In this document: piece by piece, positions 27,314 through 36,344 of the stretch
Layout of the letters: each line of letters opens with the position of its first letter
How positions within the stretch are numbered: position 1 is the stretch's first letter
DNA from: DASWYT01 sp965246875
GTDB lineage: Bacteria; Pseudomonadota; Alphaproteobacteria; Micavibrionales; SZUA-601
Assembly: GCA_965246875.1 (NCBI GenBank)
Contig: CBDFFU010000003.1
Coordinates: 930,001 to 994,000, forward strand
Reading direction: 5' to 3'
DNA: 64,000 nucleotides
Translations under genes and position numbers: made by a program
The notes under the pieces: generated by a model
Told to the model about the DNA's origin: nothing
Databases searched by the model: none
Seen by the model: the letters and a program-made list of their open reading frames with translations, nothing else

Positions 27314-29317
27314 ATGAAAAAACACACCGGAACCATAGCGCGCTGTTTCAGCGTTCGCATTTTCCGTCTGGTCGCCTCCATTGTGGTTTGCATGATGGTG
27401 GGCACCGGTCTCGCCTCCCTATGGTTTTCAAAAACACCACGCCAACCAGCACCCGCCCTGCAAGGCGTCGATATTGCTGCCATCACGGCTCAGGCTCACT
27501 TTGACCGTCCGGCTCGCTTGCTCAATGATAAAGACCGGGCGTTGTATGCGCGCATCTTCATGCTCCAGCAAAGCGGCCAATGGCAGGACACAGATCCGTT
27601 GATCGCCAATCTGGATGATCCATTGCTGGTGGGTCATGTGTTGTATCAACGCTATGTCGTCAATCCAACGTATAAAACAAATTTTGCCGAGCTGAACAGC
27701 TGGCTGCACGATTTCGGTGATCAGCCAAACGCCGACAAAGTCTATCGACTGGCCATGCGCCGCCGTTTGAATGATGATGACCAGGTCGCTCAGCCAAAGC
27801 TTATAGCGTTAACAAAAAACCTGCTGAGCAACAAGCCAAGCATCAGCCGTCTGGTGAATGGCAATTTCCATCCTGACGTCAAATCTCTGCCAATAAAACA
27901 GGCAAAGCTGCAAACAAAAAATGCCAATATCATAGCAGGTCAAGTCAAGGCGGCCTTGAACCACGAACAACCAGCACAAGCGTTGACGTTATTAAATGCA
28001 CAAGAAAAAAATCTGAGTGAAGCACAACGTGGCGTATTGCTGGCACAAATTGCCATGGGTTTTTACCAAAGCGGAAAATTTTCACACGCGCGCCAAATTG
28101 CGCAACGCGCGACACGTATGCACGGTCAACATAATCCAATTGCCAACTGGATCTGTGGATTAGCGGCGTGGCAATTACACGATTATGCAGCAGCACAAAA
28201 TTATTTCGCTAAAATTGCAGATGCGCATGATTTCAATACGGTTGATCCCTGGTTTTACTCTGCTGGCGCATTTTGGGCGGCCCGTGCAGCTGGACGTCAA
28301 GGCGATCAAGCGGCACGCACCTTATACTTACAAAAAGCTGGTTTATATCCGACAACATTTTATGGCGTTTTAGCGCATGGTGCGTTGGGCCGCGACTTTC
28401 AACCGGCTGCACAACGTACGGAGACATCAACACGTGAACTGGACAACAACGCGATTCAATTATTGGCCGCACAGCCGGCGGGTGAACGCGTGCTGGCCTT
28501 ACTGGATATTGGCCAAACCGATTTAGCCAGTTTTGAGTTGCAACAATGGCTGGCGACAACGGCAGGCAATACGAATCAGCCGATCCATGACGCTGTTTCA
28601 GCATTAGCGCATGCGTATCATCTGACCGACATTCAACGCACCTTACGTCAAAGCCAAGAGCAGAATCCGTATCTGCAGGCGGTCTATCGCAACGATACCT
28701 TGTTTCCGCTGCTGCAAGATGCCATGAGCAACAATCACAATGTCGATCCGGCATTGATTCATGCGTTGATCCGTCAGGAATCGCGTTTCGATCCCAAGGC
28801 ACAGAACAAATCGACAGGTGCTTGTGGTTTAATGCAGCTGATGCCGGAAACCGCTAAATTTATTGGCGATGAAAAAGTCTTCGACGATAAAGCCTTGCTG
28901 GATCCAAAAACCAATTTGCGTTTGGGCCAACGCTATGTCGATTATTTGCTGCGTCAGCCTTACGTCAACGGCAATCTGATGTACTTGGCCGTGGCGTACA
29001 ATGCGGGTCCAGGCAATCTGCAAAACTGGCAGGACACGATCAAAACGAAAAACGATCCGCTGCTGTTTATCGAATCACTGCCATTCGGTCAGACCCGCGC
29101 TTTTGTTGAACATGTGATGGCGAATTACTGGATGTACCGCCTGCGCATGGGGCAAGGCGCACCGGATGTGCAGGCCTTGATTGATGGGGCTTGGCCACAG
29201 CACAACAACCCGGAACTACAACTGACGACACCGGCTAAATTCACCAAACCGGCCAAAGACAAGCCGGTTGAAGATGCCGAGTTGCGCAATCTGTTTACTC
29301 TGGCCTCAGCGAACTAA
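27314..29317 (+). CDS. Soluble lytic murein transglycosylase (Slt family)
   Basis: The roughly 667-residue protein has an N-terminal membrane or signal segment (RLVASIVVCMMVGTGLASL) and a long alpha-superhelical region of TPR-like repeats (about 80-440), then a GEWL-fold catalytic domain. The catalytic Glu is in ALIRQESRFDPKA, followed by the typical CGLMQLMPETAKFIG and LAVAYNAGPGNL. It cleaves the glycan strands of peptidoglycan, giving anhydromuropeptides, in the periplasm. The ATG at 27314 is preferred to a TTG at 27299; no clear ribosome site is seen. No link to the pilus cluster is evident, although such pili need a transglycosylase and none lies inside that cluster. Confidence 0.92.
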   Translation: MKKHTGTIARCFSVRIFRLVASIVVCMMVGTGLASLWFSKTPRQPAPALQGVDIAAITAQAHFDRPARLLNDKDRALYARIFMLQQSGQWQDTDPLIANLDDPLLVGHVLYQRYVVNPTYKTNFAELNSWLHDFGDQPNADKVYRLAMRRRLNDDDQVAQPKLIALTKNLLSNKPSISRLVNGNFHPDVKSLPIKQAKLQTKNANIIAGQVKAALNHEQPAQALTLLNAQEKNLSEAQRGVLLAQIAMGFYQSGKFSHARQIAQRATRMHGQHNPIANWICGLAAWQLHDYAAAQNYFAKIADAHDFNTVDPWFYSAGAFWAARAAGRQGDQAARTLYLQKAGLYPTTFYGVLAHGALGRDFQPAAQRTETSTRELDNNAIQLLAAQPAGERVLALLDIGQTDLASFELQQWLATTAGNTNQPIHDAVSALAHAYHLTDIQRTLRQSQEQNPYLQAVYRNDTLFPLLQDAMSNNHNVDPALIHALIRQESRFDPKAQNKSTGACGLMQLMPETAKFIGDEKVFDDKALLDPKTNLRLGQRYVDYLLRQPYVNGNLMYLAVAYNAGPGNLQNWQDTIKTKNDPLLFIESLPFGQTRAFVEHVMANYWMYRLRMGQGAPDVQALIDGAWPQHNNPELQLTTPAKFTKPAKDKPVEDAELRNLFTLASAN

Positions 29318-29385
29318 TTAGTACTCTTTTTAGATAAAGCTGCTTTATACTCAAGGCTTCCAGTTTAGGTAAGGCAGAAAAACGC

Positions 29386-30348
29386 ATGACAATACACACA
29401 CGCATCAGACTGGGCGGCCATCGCGGCCTGGGCTGCACCGACCATGATTTTTTTCAGGACAAGCGCGACATCGCGCATCTGCCATGTGAAAACACGCTGG
29501 AGAGCTTGGCCGCAGCTTACAAAGCGGGTGCCGGTTACATTGAAACTGACGTATTGATGTCGGCCGACGGCATTTTGTTCTGCCTCCACAATGTCGTGCC
29601 GAAAGATCATTTTTTTGGTGATAATATTCCACCCGAATTGCTCAATAAAATGTCGTTTCGCGACATTCAGAACTATCACACCGGACGCAACCAGAACGGT
29701 CATGTCATGTCATTTGCCGACATGCTCAAACTTGTCGCGCAGCATGACCCACAGACACTGCCCTGGGCCGTCAACATCGAGATCAAAGACCTGCAAGGGT
29801 CTGGCCAGCCTTATGCTGATAATGATTTTATCGCGCGGATTGCAGAAGCAGTAGACGCATCACCGTTGGCAATTGAACGCATTTTGTGGTCAGGCTTTAG
29901 TTTGACAAACGTCATTAAGGCGTCACACCATTTTCCAACGTCATCATTTGCGATGTTGTTCCGTGAACGCAAAGACGGTGATGAGACTACACCGCCCGCC
30001 ATTCCGATTTTCACCGACCACGTCGATGATCCGCTCTATCAATATCTCCCGTTCAATAGCAATTCACTCGACATGGTATCGCGCACGTGGCAAGACCAAG
30101 CTCATCCCGCCGCAAGACTTGGTTATATGCATCCAGAAATCATGACCGTCAACGACACGATGATTGCAGATGCGGCAACGCGTGGATTTGGCCTCAATAC
30201 CTGGGGACTTTTTGAAGTATTAGACGCCCCGCGTCAGAATGTTTACAAACATGTTGTCCAGCAATGCGCCAAACACAACGTGCCATTAACACTGATGACG
30301 GATTATCTGCCCGAAATGCAGGCGCTTGATTTGAAATTATCGAATTGA
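29386..30348 (+). CDS. Glycerophosphodiester phosphodiesterase
   Basis: The 320-residue protein shows the GDPD signature near its N-terminus: LGGHRGLG with the catalytic His, CENTLESLAAAYKAGAGYIETDVLMSADG with the Glu and Asp metal ligands, and the second catalytic His in LFCLHNVV. The C-terminal barrel half is complete (GFGLNTWGL). It hydrolyses deacylated phospholipids to glycerol-3-phosphate and an alcohol. No signal peptide is visible, so it is cytoplasmic, like UgpQ. AAGG lies about 12 bases before the ATG. It appears monocistronic. Confidence 0.9.
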   Translation: MTIHTRIRLGGHRGLGCTDHDFFQDKRDIAHLPCENTLESLAAAYKAGAGYIETDVLMSADGILFCLHNVVPKDHFFGDNIPPELLNKMSFRDIQNYHTGRNQNGHVMSFADMLKLVAQHDPQTLPWAVNIEIKDLQGSGQPYADNDFIARIAEAVDASPLAIERILWSGFSLTNVIKASHHFPTSSFAMLFRERKDGDETTPPAIPIFTDHVDDPLYQYLPFNSNSLDMVSRTWQDQAHPAARLGYMHPEIMTVNDTMIADAATRGFGLNTWGLFEVLDAPRQNVYKHVVQQCAKHNVPLTLMTDYLPEMQALDLKLSN

Positions 30349-30371
30349 ACTTGTAACGCTTAAACTGATTT

Positions 30372-30947
30372 TTACGGGGAAACGTTTTGATCCGGCACAT
30401 AGATTTTATTTGTACGGGCGTATGACAGAAGATCCCGACTTGCAGCATCATAGTTACCGGTCACGTAAATTGCGCCCATGTTCTGATCAGCTGCTGCAAG
30501 TGTTGTTTGCAGCTGATTGCTGATGATAACCACTAATGGGTCATTTGCGCCCAATGCAGCTTGCTTGCTGATAATTGCCAGATTAGTGTCCAAAAACTTT
30601 GGGTCAGCCATATTTGTTATAAAAAGCGGTTTGGATAAAAACGGCTTTTCAGGATCGAAACCTTGTTGGTGAATCAGATGTTTATTGATGGCATTGGTAT
30701 AGTTTGTTTCGTCTTGCGTGGATAACAGGCGAACTCTAACGGGATGATGGTCGGCCATAAGTTGAATAGCTTCCAGCAATGGCAGCGCTTTTTTGACCGA
30801 CTGATAACCTGTCAAAAGATTTTTCCCTTGTTCAATAAAAATTGACAGAGGTTGAATGGCAGGCACGGAATTTTTCGCAGACAAAGTATGAGGTCTTTCT
30901 GACCGGAATAAGCCAAGTGGTTGAAAAAAGCGTGTCGAAAGTTTCAT
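30372..30947 (-). CDS. Hypothetical protein
   Basis: The frame encodes 191 residues with no signal peptide or membrane segment. The middle and end look like an alpha/beta fold (RVRLLSTQDETNY, DPLVVIISNQLQTTLAAAD, GAIYVTGNYDAASRDLL), but no motif I recognise. It lies between convergent GDPD and the ETF genes. Composition is somewhat AT-richer than the neighbours. It may belong to the same lineage-restricted class as the other orphan proteins in this window. Confidence 0.6.
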   Translation of the reverse strand: MKLSTRFFQPLGLFRSERPHTLSAKNSVPAIQPLSIFIEQGKNLLTGYQSVKKALPLLEAIQLMADHHPVRVRLLSTQDETNYTNAINKHLIHQQGFDPEKPFLSKPLFITNMADPKFLDTNLAIISKQAALGANDPLVVIISNQLQTTLAAADQNMGAIYVTGNYDAASRDLLSYARTNKIYVPDQNVSP

Positions 30948-31088
30948 GAAGCACCACCATGACGCGGCGATTAAGCACAGTTAAATCCGCATCCTTGATT
31001 ATAATTATAACACGAATGCAAAAGACAATGCATCGCTTAAGAGAGCGGCATTCAATAACACAAACTTTAAACATATGTCAAATAAAAT

Positions 31089-32024
31089 TTACAGTTTGCT
31101 TTGCAATTCCGGCACAAGGTCAAACAGATCGCCCACCAGCCCATAATCAGCGACCTGGAAAATCGGCGCATCAGGGTCTTTGTTGATCGCGACGATGACC
31201 TTTGACCCTGACATGCCCGCCAAATGCTGGATGGCACCGGAAATACCGATGGCGATATAGAGGTCAGGAGCCACGATCTTGCCGGTCTGTCCAACCTGGT
31301 AATCATTTGGCACATAGCCGGCATCGACAGCGGCACGCGATGCACCTACAGCCGCACCCAGTTTATCGGCCAGACCGGTTATAATCTTGAAACCATCGGC
31401 TGAGCCAACAGCCCGTCCGCCAGACACCACAATCCGGGCCGAGGTCAGTTCCGGCCGTTCGCCACCAGCGGCTTCCAACGAGACGAAAGCACTGACCGGG
31501 GCCACCGATGCCGGTGGCGGAATAATCTCGACTGCGGCACTGCCAGTGCCATCGAGCGGCAAGGGGGCAAAAGCTGTTGGACGGACGGTTATGATCTGCC
31601 GCGACTGGTCAGAGATCACACGTTGCAAAGCGTTGCCGGCGTAAATCGGCCGGGTAAATTCGGTTGGCCCGTGAATCTGGATGACGTCACTCAACGGCTG
31701 GACATCAAAAATAGCGGCCAGACGCGGCAAGATATTTTTCCCAAACGTCGTTGCGGGTGCCACAATAAAAGCGGCATCCTTGGCCACATCGGCCAGCACA
31801 GGTGCCAGCAATTCAGCCAGCGGTTGCGCATAGCGCGCGTCATCCAGCACATGAACAGTTTTGATACAGTTGATTGATTTTAAAGCGTTTGTAACACTGC
31901 TGACATTGTGGCCAATGAGGATGACCTGAATATCCTTTCCCAATTGTGTTGCCGCATGCAATGCGCTTAAAGCGCTGGATTTAATAGTCTTACTATCATG
32001 ATCAATGAAAACGAAAATTGACAT
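31089..32024 (-). CDS. etfA: Electron transfer flavoprotein alpha subunit
   Basis: EtfA pairs with EtfB to carry electrons from acyl-CoA and other dehydrogenases to ETF-ubiquinone oxidoreductase. The 311-residue protein has the N-terminal alpha/beta domain (SIFVFIDHDSKTIKSSALSAL) and the conserved C-terminal FAD domain with VVSGGRAVGSADGF, VGASRAAVDAGYVPN and GISGAIQHLAGMSGSKVIVAINKDPDAPIF. It begins nine bases after etfB and is the last gene of the operon. Confidence 0.97.
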   Translation of the reverse strand: MSIFVFIDHDSKTIKSSALSALHAATQLGKDIQVILIGHNVSSVTNALKSINCIKTVHVLDDARYAQPLAELLAPVLADVAKDAAFIVAPATTFGKNILPRLAAIFDVQPLSDVIQIHGPTEFTRPIYAGNALQRVISDQSRQIITVRPTAFAPLPLDGTGSAAVEIIPPPASVAPVSAFVSLEAAGGERPELTSARIVVSGGRAVGSADGFKIITGLADKLGAAVGASRAAVDAGYVPNDYQVGQTGKIVAPDLYIAIGISGAIQHLAGMSGSKVIVAINKDPDAPIFQVADYGLVGDLFDLVPELQSKL

Positions 32025-32033
32025 TCGTGTCTC

Positions 32034-32783
32034 CTAAATCACTTTGGCTTCGGTCCGTAATTTGACCAGCAAGTCATCGACATCTTTGACCTTAATGCCG
32101 GCCTGCCGTTTGGCCGGTTCACTGACGCTGACGCTCTTTAACCGTGAGGTCAGGTCAACGCCCAAATCGGCGGCGGTCACATTGCTCACCGGTTTCGACT
32201 TGGCTTTCATGATGTTGGGCAGGGACGCATAGCGCGGCTGGTTCAGCCGTAAATCGGTTGTCACGATCGCTGGCAAGGGGCTACGCAGTGTTTCCAGTCC
32301 GCCATCAATCTCGCGGGTGACTAACGCTGTTTGGTCTTCAACCACCAGCTTTGAGGCAAAGGTTGCTTGCGGCCAATTGAGGAGGGCGGCTAAAATTTGG
32401 CCGGTCTGGTTAAAATCATCGTCAATTGCCTGCTTGCCCATAATCACCAAACCCGGCTCTTCCTGTTTGGCAATCGCGGCCAAAGCTTTAGCCACGGCCA
32501 AGGGTTCCGTTACACCATCATAAATCACATGTATGGCGCGGTCGGCCCCCATAGCGAGGGCGGTGCGCAAGGTTTCCAGCGACGCGGCCGGGCCAATGGT
32601 CACGGCAATCACCTCGGTCGCCTTGCCGGCTTCTTTCTGGCGCAGGGCTTCTTCGACGGCGATTTCATCGAACGGATTCATCGACATTTTGACGTTATCC
32701 AACTCGACGCCGCTCTGATCTGCCTTGACACGGATTTTAACGTTATAATCAACGACCCGTTTGACCGGCACCAAAATCTTCAT
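32034..32783 (-). CDS. etfB: Electron transfer flavoprotein beta subunit
   Basis: The 249-residue EtfB starts MKILVPVKRVVDYNVKIRVK and carries the AMP-binding segment (GADRAIHV) plus the EtfB signature VTTDLRLNQPRYASLPNIM at about 190-210, including the recognition-loop region. It forms the heterodimer with EtfA. The gene lies three bases after the HIG1-type gene and nine before etfA, so the three form one operon, a common alphaproteobacterial order (the cobO gene often found between them is absent). Confidence 0.97.
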   Translation of the reverse strand: MKILVPVKRVVDYNVKIRVKADQSGVELDNVKMSMNPFDEIAVEEALRQKEAGKATEVIAVTIGPAASLETLRTALAMGADRAIHVIYDGVTEPLAVAKALAAIAKQEEPGLVIMGKQAIDDDFNQTGQILAALLNWPQATFASKLVVEDQTALVTREIDGGLETLRSPLPAIVTTDLRLNQPRYASLPNIMKAKSKPVSNVTAADLGVDLTSRLKSVSVSEPAKRQAGIKVKDVDDLLVKLRTEAKVI

Positions 32784-32786
32784 GAA

Positions 32787-32987
32787 TTATCCTTTCAAGA
32801 GAAACATGACTAGGGCAAACAGTGCCAGTGCTCCGGCCTGAAAATAAATCCGCAGCCACATTAACTTGTTAGACGCCTGTGCGGTGCCTTCCTTGCCGCG
32901 GGCCATATTGACCAGACCAGCGCCCAAAGCGCCAACCGCACCCAGCATCGCCAGCACCATCAAACCAATCACAATATTCGGGTTCAT
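32787..32987 (-). CDS. HIG1-domain twin-transmembrane protein
   Basis: This 66-residue protein has two membrane helices (about 5-27 and 44-64) joined by a short basic loop with NMARGKEGTAQASNKLMWLRIYFQ. The loop and second helix match the HIG_1_N (hypoxia-induced gene) pattern with the conserved MxxRxxxQ-like segment. Mitochondrial relatives support respiratory complexes III and IV. In alphaproteobacteria it commonly precedes etfB, as here. It is probably an inner-membrane respiratory accessory protein. Confidence 0.88.
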   Translation of the reverse strand: MNPNIVIGLMVLAMLGAVGALGAGLVNMARGKEGTAQASNKLMWLRIYFQAGALALFALVMFLLKG

Positions 32988-33101
32988 GTCGTCATCCTTC
33001 GGTTCCAGTGTGAGCCCAACACTATAAACCCAAAGTTAAGGCGTGTCGCCACATCGTCCAGAACTTGCCATTTCGGGCCTGATCAGGCATATCCATTGGC
33101 C

Positions 33102-34019
33102 ATGTCTCTCCTCCGCCTCATTCGCCGCTATAAGCAATTTGATTTCACCGGTTTTGTGCCGATTGTGGTGCCGCATGATGGTCATAGCGTTCGTATCGGC
33201 TGGACGAAAGAGGATGTCGCCAAAGGCTTGGCCGGGCTTGGTGATGTGTTTATGCTGGCTAATAATCAGCTGACACTTCATCCCGTTTACGACACCTATG
33301 CCAAACGCACCGAAGCGGTGGATGTGGTGTTGCTGAAAGCGTCAGAGCAGGGCGTTTTGCCACCTAAAATTGACTATTCAGCCACGGGTGGCGATGACTG
33401 GTTCACCGTTGCCCCGCAACGCCAAACCGTTTTGTTTGAAATGCGCCGTTTTTACACACCGTTCGTGGGTGTGCGCCGCTATGCCTCACGCGTCAATGCG
33501 TTTTACGATGACCAAATGTGGATCGTCAAACGCGGCACGGGCGTGCATCAATATCCGGGTTTTCTGGATAATCTGGTCGGTGCCGGACAAATCGCCGGAC
33601 GCACCATCCTGGAAAACACAATCGTTGAAGCGCATGAAGAAGCAGGTTTAACACCGCAAGACTGTGCCGGTCTGGTCAGCACCAGCATGATCCACACCTT
33701 TCGCCATACGCCAAAAGGCTTTCTGTTCGATGAGAATATCTACATTTATGATCTCGACACCAATGGCGTAATAATGCCACAAATTGTGAACACCTGGGAA
33801 ACGGCTGATATCATGTTGTGGTCGTATGACCAGGTCATTCACACCATGAAAAACACCGACGAATTCCGCCCCGAAGCGGCTTTATGCCTGATCGATTTCT
33901 TTATCCGCCGCGGCGTGATTACACCAGACAATGAACCGGATTATGACGAGATTTGTTTCGGCTTGCGCAGCCTGTTGCCGACCACGCGCCTGGCAACAGT
34001 TTTGAAAGACGCCGCATGA
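33102..34019 (+). CDS. Nudix hydrolase with N-terminal DUF4743-like domain
   Basis: The 305-residue protein combines an N-terminal domain of about 110 residues (FVPIVVPHDGHSVRIGWTKE) with a Nudix fold. The Nudix box reads GAGQIAGRTILENTIVEAHEEAGL, the AGGQ-AG variant of the thiamine-pyrophosphokinase-linked Nudix group (Tnr3/Nudix24-like). It keeps the EE metal ligands but has Val where the canonical box has Arg. The substrate is probably a nucleotide- or thiamine-type diphosphate (inference). The ATG at 33102 is better than the TTG two codons earlier. It overlaps the following esterase gene by four bases. Confidence 0.85.
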   Translation: MSLLRLIRRYKQFDFTGFVPIVVPHDGHSVRIGWTKEDVAKGLAGLGDVFMLANNQLTLHPVYDTYAKRTEAVDVVLLKASEQGVLPPKIDYSATGGDDWFTVAPQRQTVLFEMRRFYTPFVGVRRYASRVNAFYDDQMWIVKRGTGVHQYPGFLDNLVGAGQIAGRTILENTIVEAHEEAGLTPQDCAGLVSTSMIHTFRHTPKGFLFDENIYIYDLDTNGVIMPQIVNTWETADIMLWSYDQVIHTMKNTDEFRPEAALCLIDFFIRRGVITPDNEPDYDEICFGLRSLLPTTRLATVLKDAA

Positions 34020-34672
34020 CCGATTTAACCGGCCCGGAACTTTTACCGGCGGGTGGCGTGGCCGCTGTCAAAAAAATCGTGATCTTTATCCATGGTTACG
34101 GCTCGAATGGCGCGGATTTGTTGGGGCTGGCACCGCAATTGCAAAGCCGCTTGCCCAATACGGCGTTTCTGGCACCTAATGCGCCAACACCATTACATAA
34201 TTCCTACAACGGCTATCAATGGTTCAGCATCTGGGATTGTACGCCATGGCAGATCGAACAGGGATTGCGTACCGTGACACCATTGGTTGTCGCTTATATC
34301 AAGGCGCAATGCGCGCGGTTCAATGTCACGACAAAAGATGTGGTTTTAATCGGTTTCTCCCAAGGCACCATGATTGCCTTGCACCTAGGCTTGCGCCATG
34401 TCGCCGATCTGGCCGGTATCATCGGTTATTCGGGCGCCATGTTGACGCCAGAAAGTTTTCTCACGGAAAAACACAAAACCTTGCCGCCGGTTCTGTTGGT
34501 GCATGGCTTGATGGATAATGTCGTACCCTGGGGTGCCAGCCAATTGGCCGCCGATATCATCCGCAACAACGGCGGCACGGTGGACACGTTGTTCCGCCCG
34601 ATGTTGCCGCATTCGATTGATAATGAGGGCATACAAGCGGGCATTACATTTTTGCAGGCGCATCTGGCGTAA
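34016..34672 (+). CDS. Phospholipase/carboxylesterase-family alpha/beta hydrolase
   Basis: The 218-residue cytoplasmic protein is a LysoPLA/YpfH-type esterase: IFIHGYGSNGADLLGLAPQL at the oxyanion loop, the nucleophile LIGFSQGTM (Ser about 120), the Asp in VHGLMDNVVPW and the His in LPHSIDN. The start is the ATG that overlaps the Nudix stop. The 3' end overlaps the convergent dsbB gene by 29 bp. The substrate (short-chain esters or lysophospholipids) is not predictable. Confidence 0.9.
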   Translation: MTDLTGPELLPAGGVAAVKKIVIFIHGYGSNGADLLGLAPQLQSRLPNTAFLAPNAPTPLHNSYNGYQWFSIWDCTPWQIEQGLRTVTPLVVAYIKAQCARFNVTTKDVVLIGFSQGTMIALHLGLRHVADLAGIIGYSGAMLTPESFLTEKHKTLPPVLLVHGLMDNVVPWGASQLAADIIRNNGGTVDTLFRPMLPHSIDNEGIQAGITFLQAHLA

Positions 34673-35177
34673 ATAATGCGCGATAGATAAACACGCTCAT
34701 CCCCAGACTGATCACGGTCATGGTGGCTGACAACAGCGCGTTCCACACGGCCATGCTCCAGCCGAACAGAAAATCAGCCGATTGGTCACAGCGTGTGACG
34801 GGCGCTGCTTTTAAATGGGCCAGCATCTCGTCAGGCGATGATCCAGCCTCATAGACATTGCCGCTGCACGCCGAATGAAACTCCCACCAATGCTGCTCGA
34901 CGCCGACATGAAATAAACTGATGGCAAAACCGGTGGCCCACAAGACAAAGATCAGCACCGAAAACACGACGAGAGAGGAACGCTTGCAAGCCAGGTAATG
35001 CATGCCAAATCCCATTATCAACAGCCCGGCATAGGGGTAGCGTTGCCACAGACACAAGGCACACGGGCGCATGCCAAACCCGTATTGGCTGACAAACACG
35101 GTTAGTAAAACGGCCAAGGCGATAAACCCTGTGAATAGGCCGTAACGATTGACTGGAATGATGGGAGTGAAATACAC
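34644..35177 (-). CDS. dsbB: Disulfide bond formation protein B
   Basis: DsbB reoxidises DsbA and passes electrons to quinone. The 177-residue inner-membrane protein has four hydrophobic helices, the first Cys pair in RPCALCLWQRYPYAG (periplasmic loop 1, CxxC with the quinone-site Arg nearby), and a second periplasmic loop with Cys in FHSACSGN and PVTRCDQS. No dsbA is seen in the window. The gene end overlaps the convergent esterase. Confidence 0.92.
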   Translation of the reverse strand: MYFTPIIPVNRYGLFTGFIALAVLLTVFVSQYGFGMRPCALCLWQRYPYAGLLIMGFGMHYLACKRSSLVVFSVLIFVLWATGFAISLFHVGVEQHWWEFHSACSGNVYEAGSSPDEMLAHLKAAPVTRCDQSADFLFGWSMAVWNALLSATMTVISLGMSVFIYRALFTPDAPAKM

Positions 35178-35223
35178 GGTACATACCTTAATAACGTCAT
35201 AAATTTATTTGGATGTAAAGTTT

Positions 35224-35742
35224 TTAGCACATCCGATAGGCAATTTGTGTACACATTCCAAGATTTTTAGTATTCTCAAGATCAATTTTTTGCTGGTTAA
35301 AAATATCCTGTAGTTCAATTGCGGTAACCGATTTATCCTGTTGATCAAAAAGCTGCCCATTTGCTGACAACAAAACGAGAGCATTATTTGCAAGACACAA
35401 ATATTTGGCGGTTGCCGGCTGGATAAATCCGATATAATCGGTTTGCTGCACATTTAAAGCTGCCATATCCACGGGTTTTTCGTCTTGCAACAGGGTTCTC
35501 ATGCTATCATTGAGACGTTTAATGGCATCCATAGGACTTCCGTGAAGATTGAGAACAGAAAGCGTGGAGGGTTTTTCCGCAATTGCGGGCAGTAACAGCC
35601 CCAAGTGATCTTGCATAGTCAACTGCTCGTCGAATTGAGATGTTGAAAGATAAGCCGTTAAGCCATAATTGATGCTGTTTAACACAACAGTATAATTTTG
35701 CTCTGGGTAGATCGTATCTGTATGCGTCATGAAACGTACCAT
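35224..35742 (-). CDS. Hypothetical protein, AT-rich
   Basis: This 172-residue protein has no signal peptide, no clear membrane segment and no recognised domain. It is AT-rich and has its own promoter: TTGACA (minus strand of 35787-35792), an 18-base spacer and TATAAG (35763-35768), followed by an AATTTTTATTTAAT tract like those upstream of other orphan genes here. An ATG four codons downstream (35730) is an alternative start. The gene ends about 40 bp before dsbB on the same strand. Confidence 0.6.
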   Translation of the reverse strand: MVRFMTHTDTIYPEQNYTVVLNSINYGLTAYLSTSQFDEQLTMQDHLGLLLPAIAEKPSTLSVLNLHGSPMDAIKRLNDSMRTLLQDEKPVDMAALNVQQTDYIGFIQPATAKYLCLANNALVLLSANGQLFDQQDKSVTAIELQDIFNQQKIDLENTKNLGMCTQIAYRMC

Positions 35743-35762
35743 TAAATAAAAATTGTTTTATT

Positions 35763-35792
35763 CTTATATTTCATAATTTAAATTTGTGTCAA
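35763..35792 (-). promoter_or_regulatory. Sigma-70-type promoter for the 35224-35742 gene
   Basis: On the minus strand TTGACA, an 18-base spacer and TATAAG lie about 20 bp before the ATG. Identification is by sequence only. Confidence 0.5.
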
Positions 35793-35873
35793 GCCAAAAG
35801 CTCTGACTTGCAGTTTTGTTATTAAAATGGCTGTTGACAAACGGCAAAGGGAACGGCATTTTAACCTTCACGT

Positions 35874-35960
35874 GCCCGCATGGCGGAACCGGTAGACGCG
35901 GCAGACTCAAAATCTGTTGCCTGTGAGGGCGTGCTGGTTCGATTCCGGCTGCGGGCACCA
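35874..35960 (+). tRNA. tRNA-Leu (CAA)
   Basis: An 87-nt class II tRNA with acceptor arms GCCCGCA/TGCGGGC and encoded CCA. The anticodon loop CTCAAAA gives anticodon CAA, and a long variable arm plus GGTTCGATTCC T-arm are present. Confidence 0.95.
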
Positions 35961-35987
35961 ATCTCTTTTCAAGGTTCTTTTTCTCCC

Positions 35988-36344
35988 ATGAACCGTCGCG
36001 TTAGAATCCACAAACCATCCAAAACCACAATGCAATCGGGTCGGGCCGCGTTAGGTCGGGCCGCGTCAGGTCAGGCCAAAGCGAAAAGCCAAGCTTGGGT
36101 CTTAGAGTATGAACTCGAAACCAAACGCGCGCCGGAACATATTATGGGGTGGGTCGCATCGGGCGACACGCTAAACCAGGTCGCCCTGCATTTTTCGACG
36201 GCTGAGCAAGCGGTTGCCTATGCCACTGCGCAAGGCTGGGATTACGACGTCGAACCGGCGCGCAGCCGCATCATCAAAGGCCGCACCTATCTGGATAATT
36301 TCCTGGTGCCGCCAGTCATGACAACGGTCAAAATTGAGCAGTAG
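35988..36344 (+). CDS. NDUFS4-like NADH dehydrogenase (complex I) accessory subunit
   Basis: After a basic, Ala/Gly-rich N-terminus the 118-residue protein shows the ETC complex I NDUFS4 pattern: WVLEYELETKRAPEHIMGW, SGDTLNQVALHFSTAEQAVAYATAQGWDYDVEP and a basic C-terminus. In mitochondria the homologue (18 kDa, AQDQ subunit) stabilises the NADH module of complex I; alphaproteobacterial genomes encode it away from the nuo operon. The ATG at 35988 lies 28 bp after tRNA-Leu; the ribosome site is weak, so processing from the tRNA transcript is possible. This gene is a good marker of alphaproteobacterial origin. Confidence 0.88.
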   Translation: MNRRVRIHKPSKTTMQSGRAALGRAASGQAKAKSQAWVLEYELETKRAPEHIMGWVASGDTLNQVALHFSTAEQAVAYATAQGWDYDVEPARSRIIKGRTYLDNFLVPPVMTTVKIEQ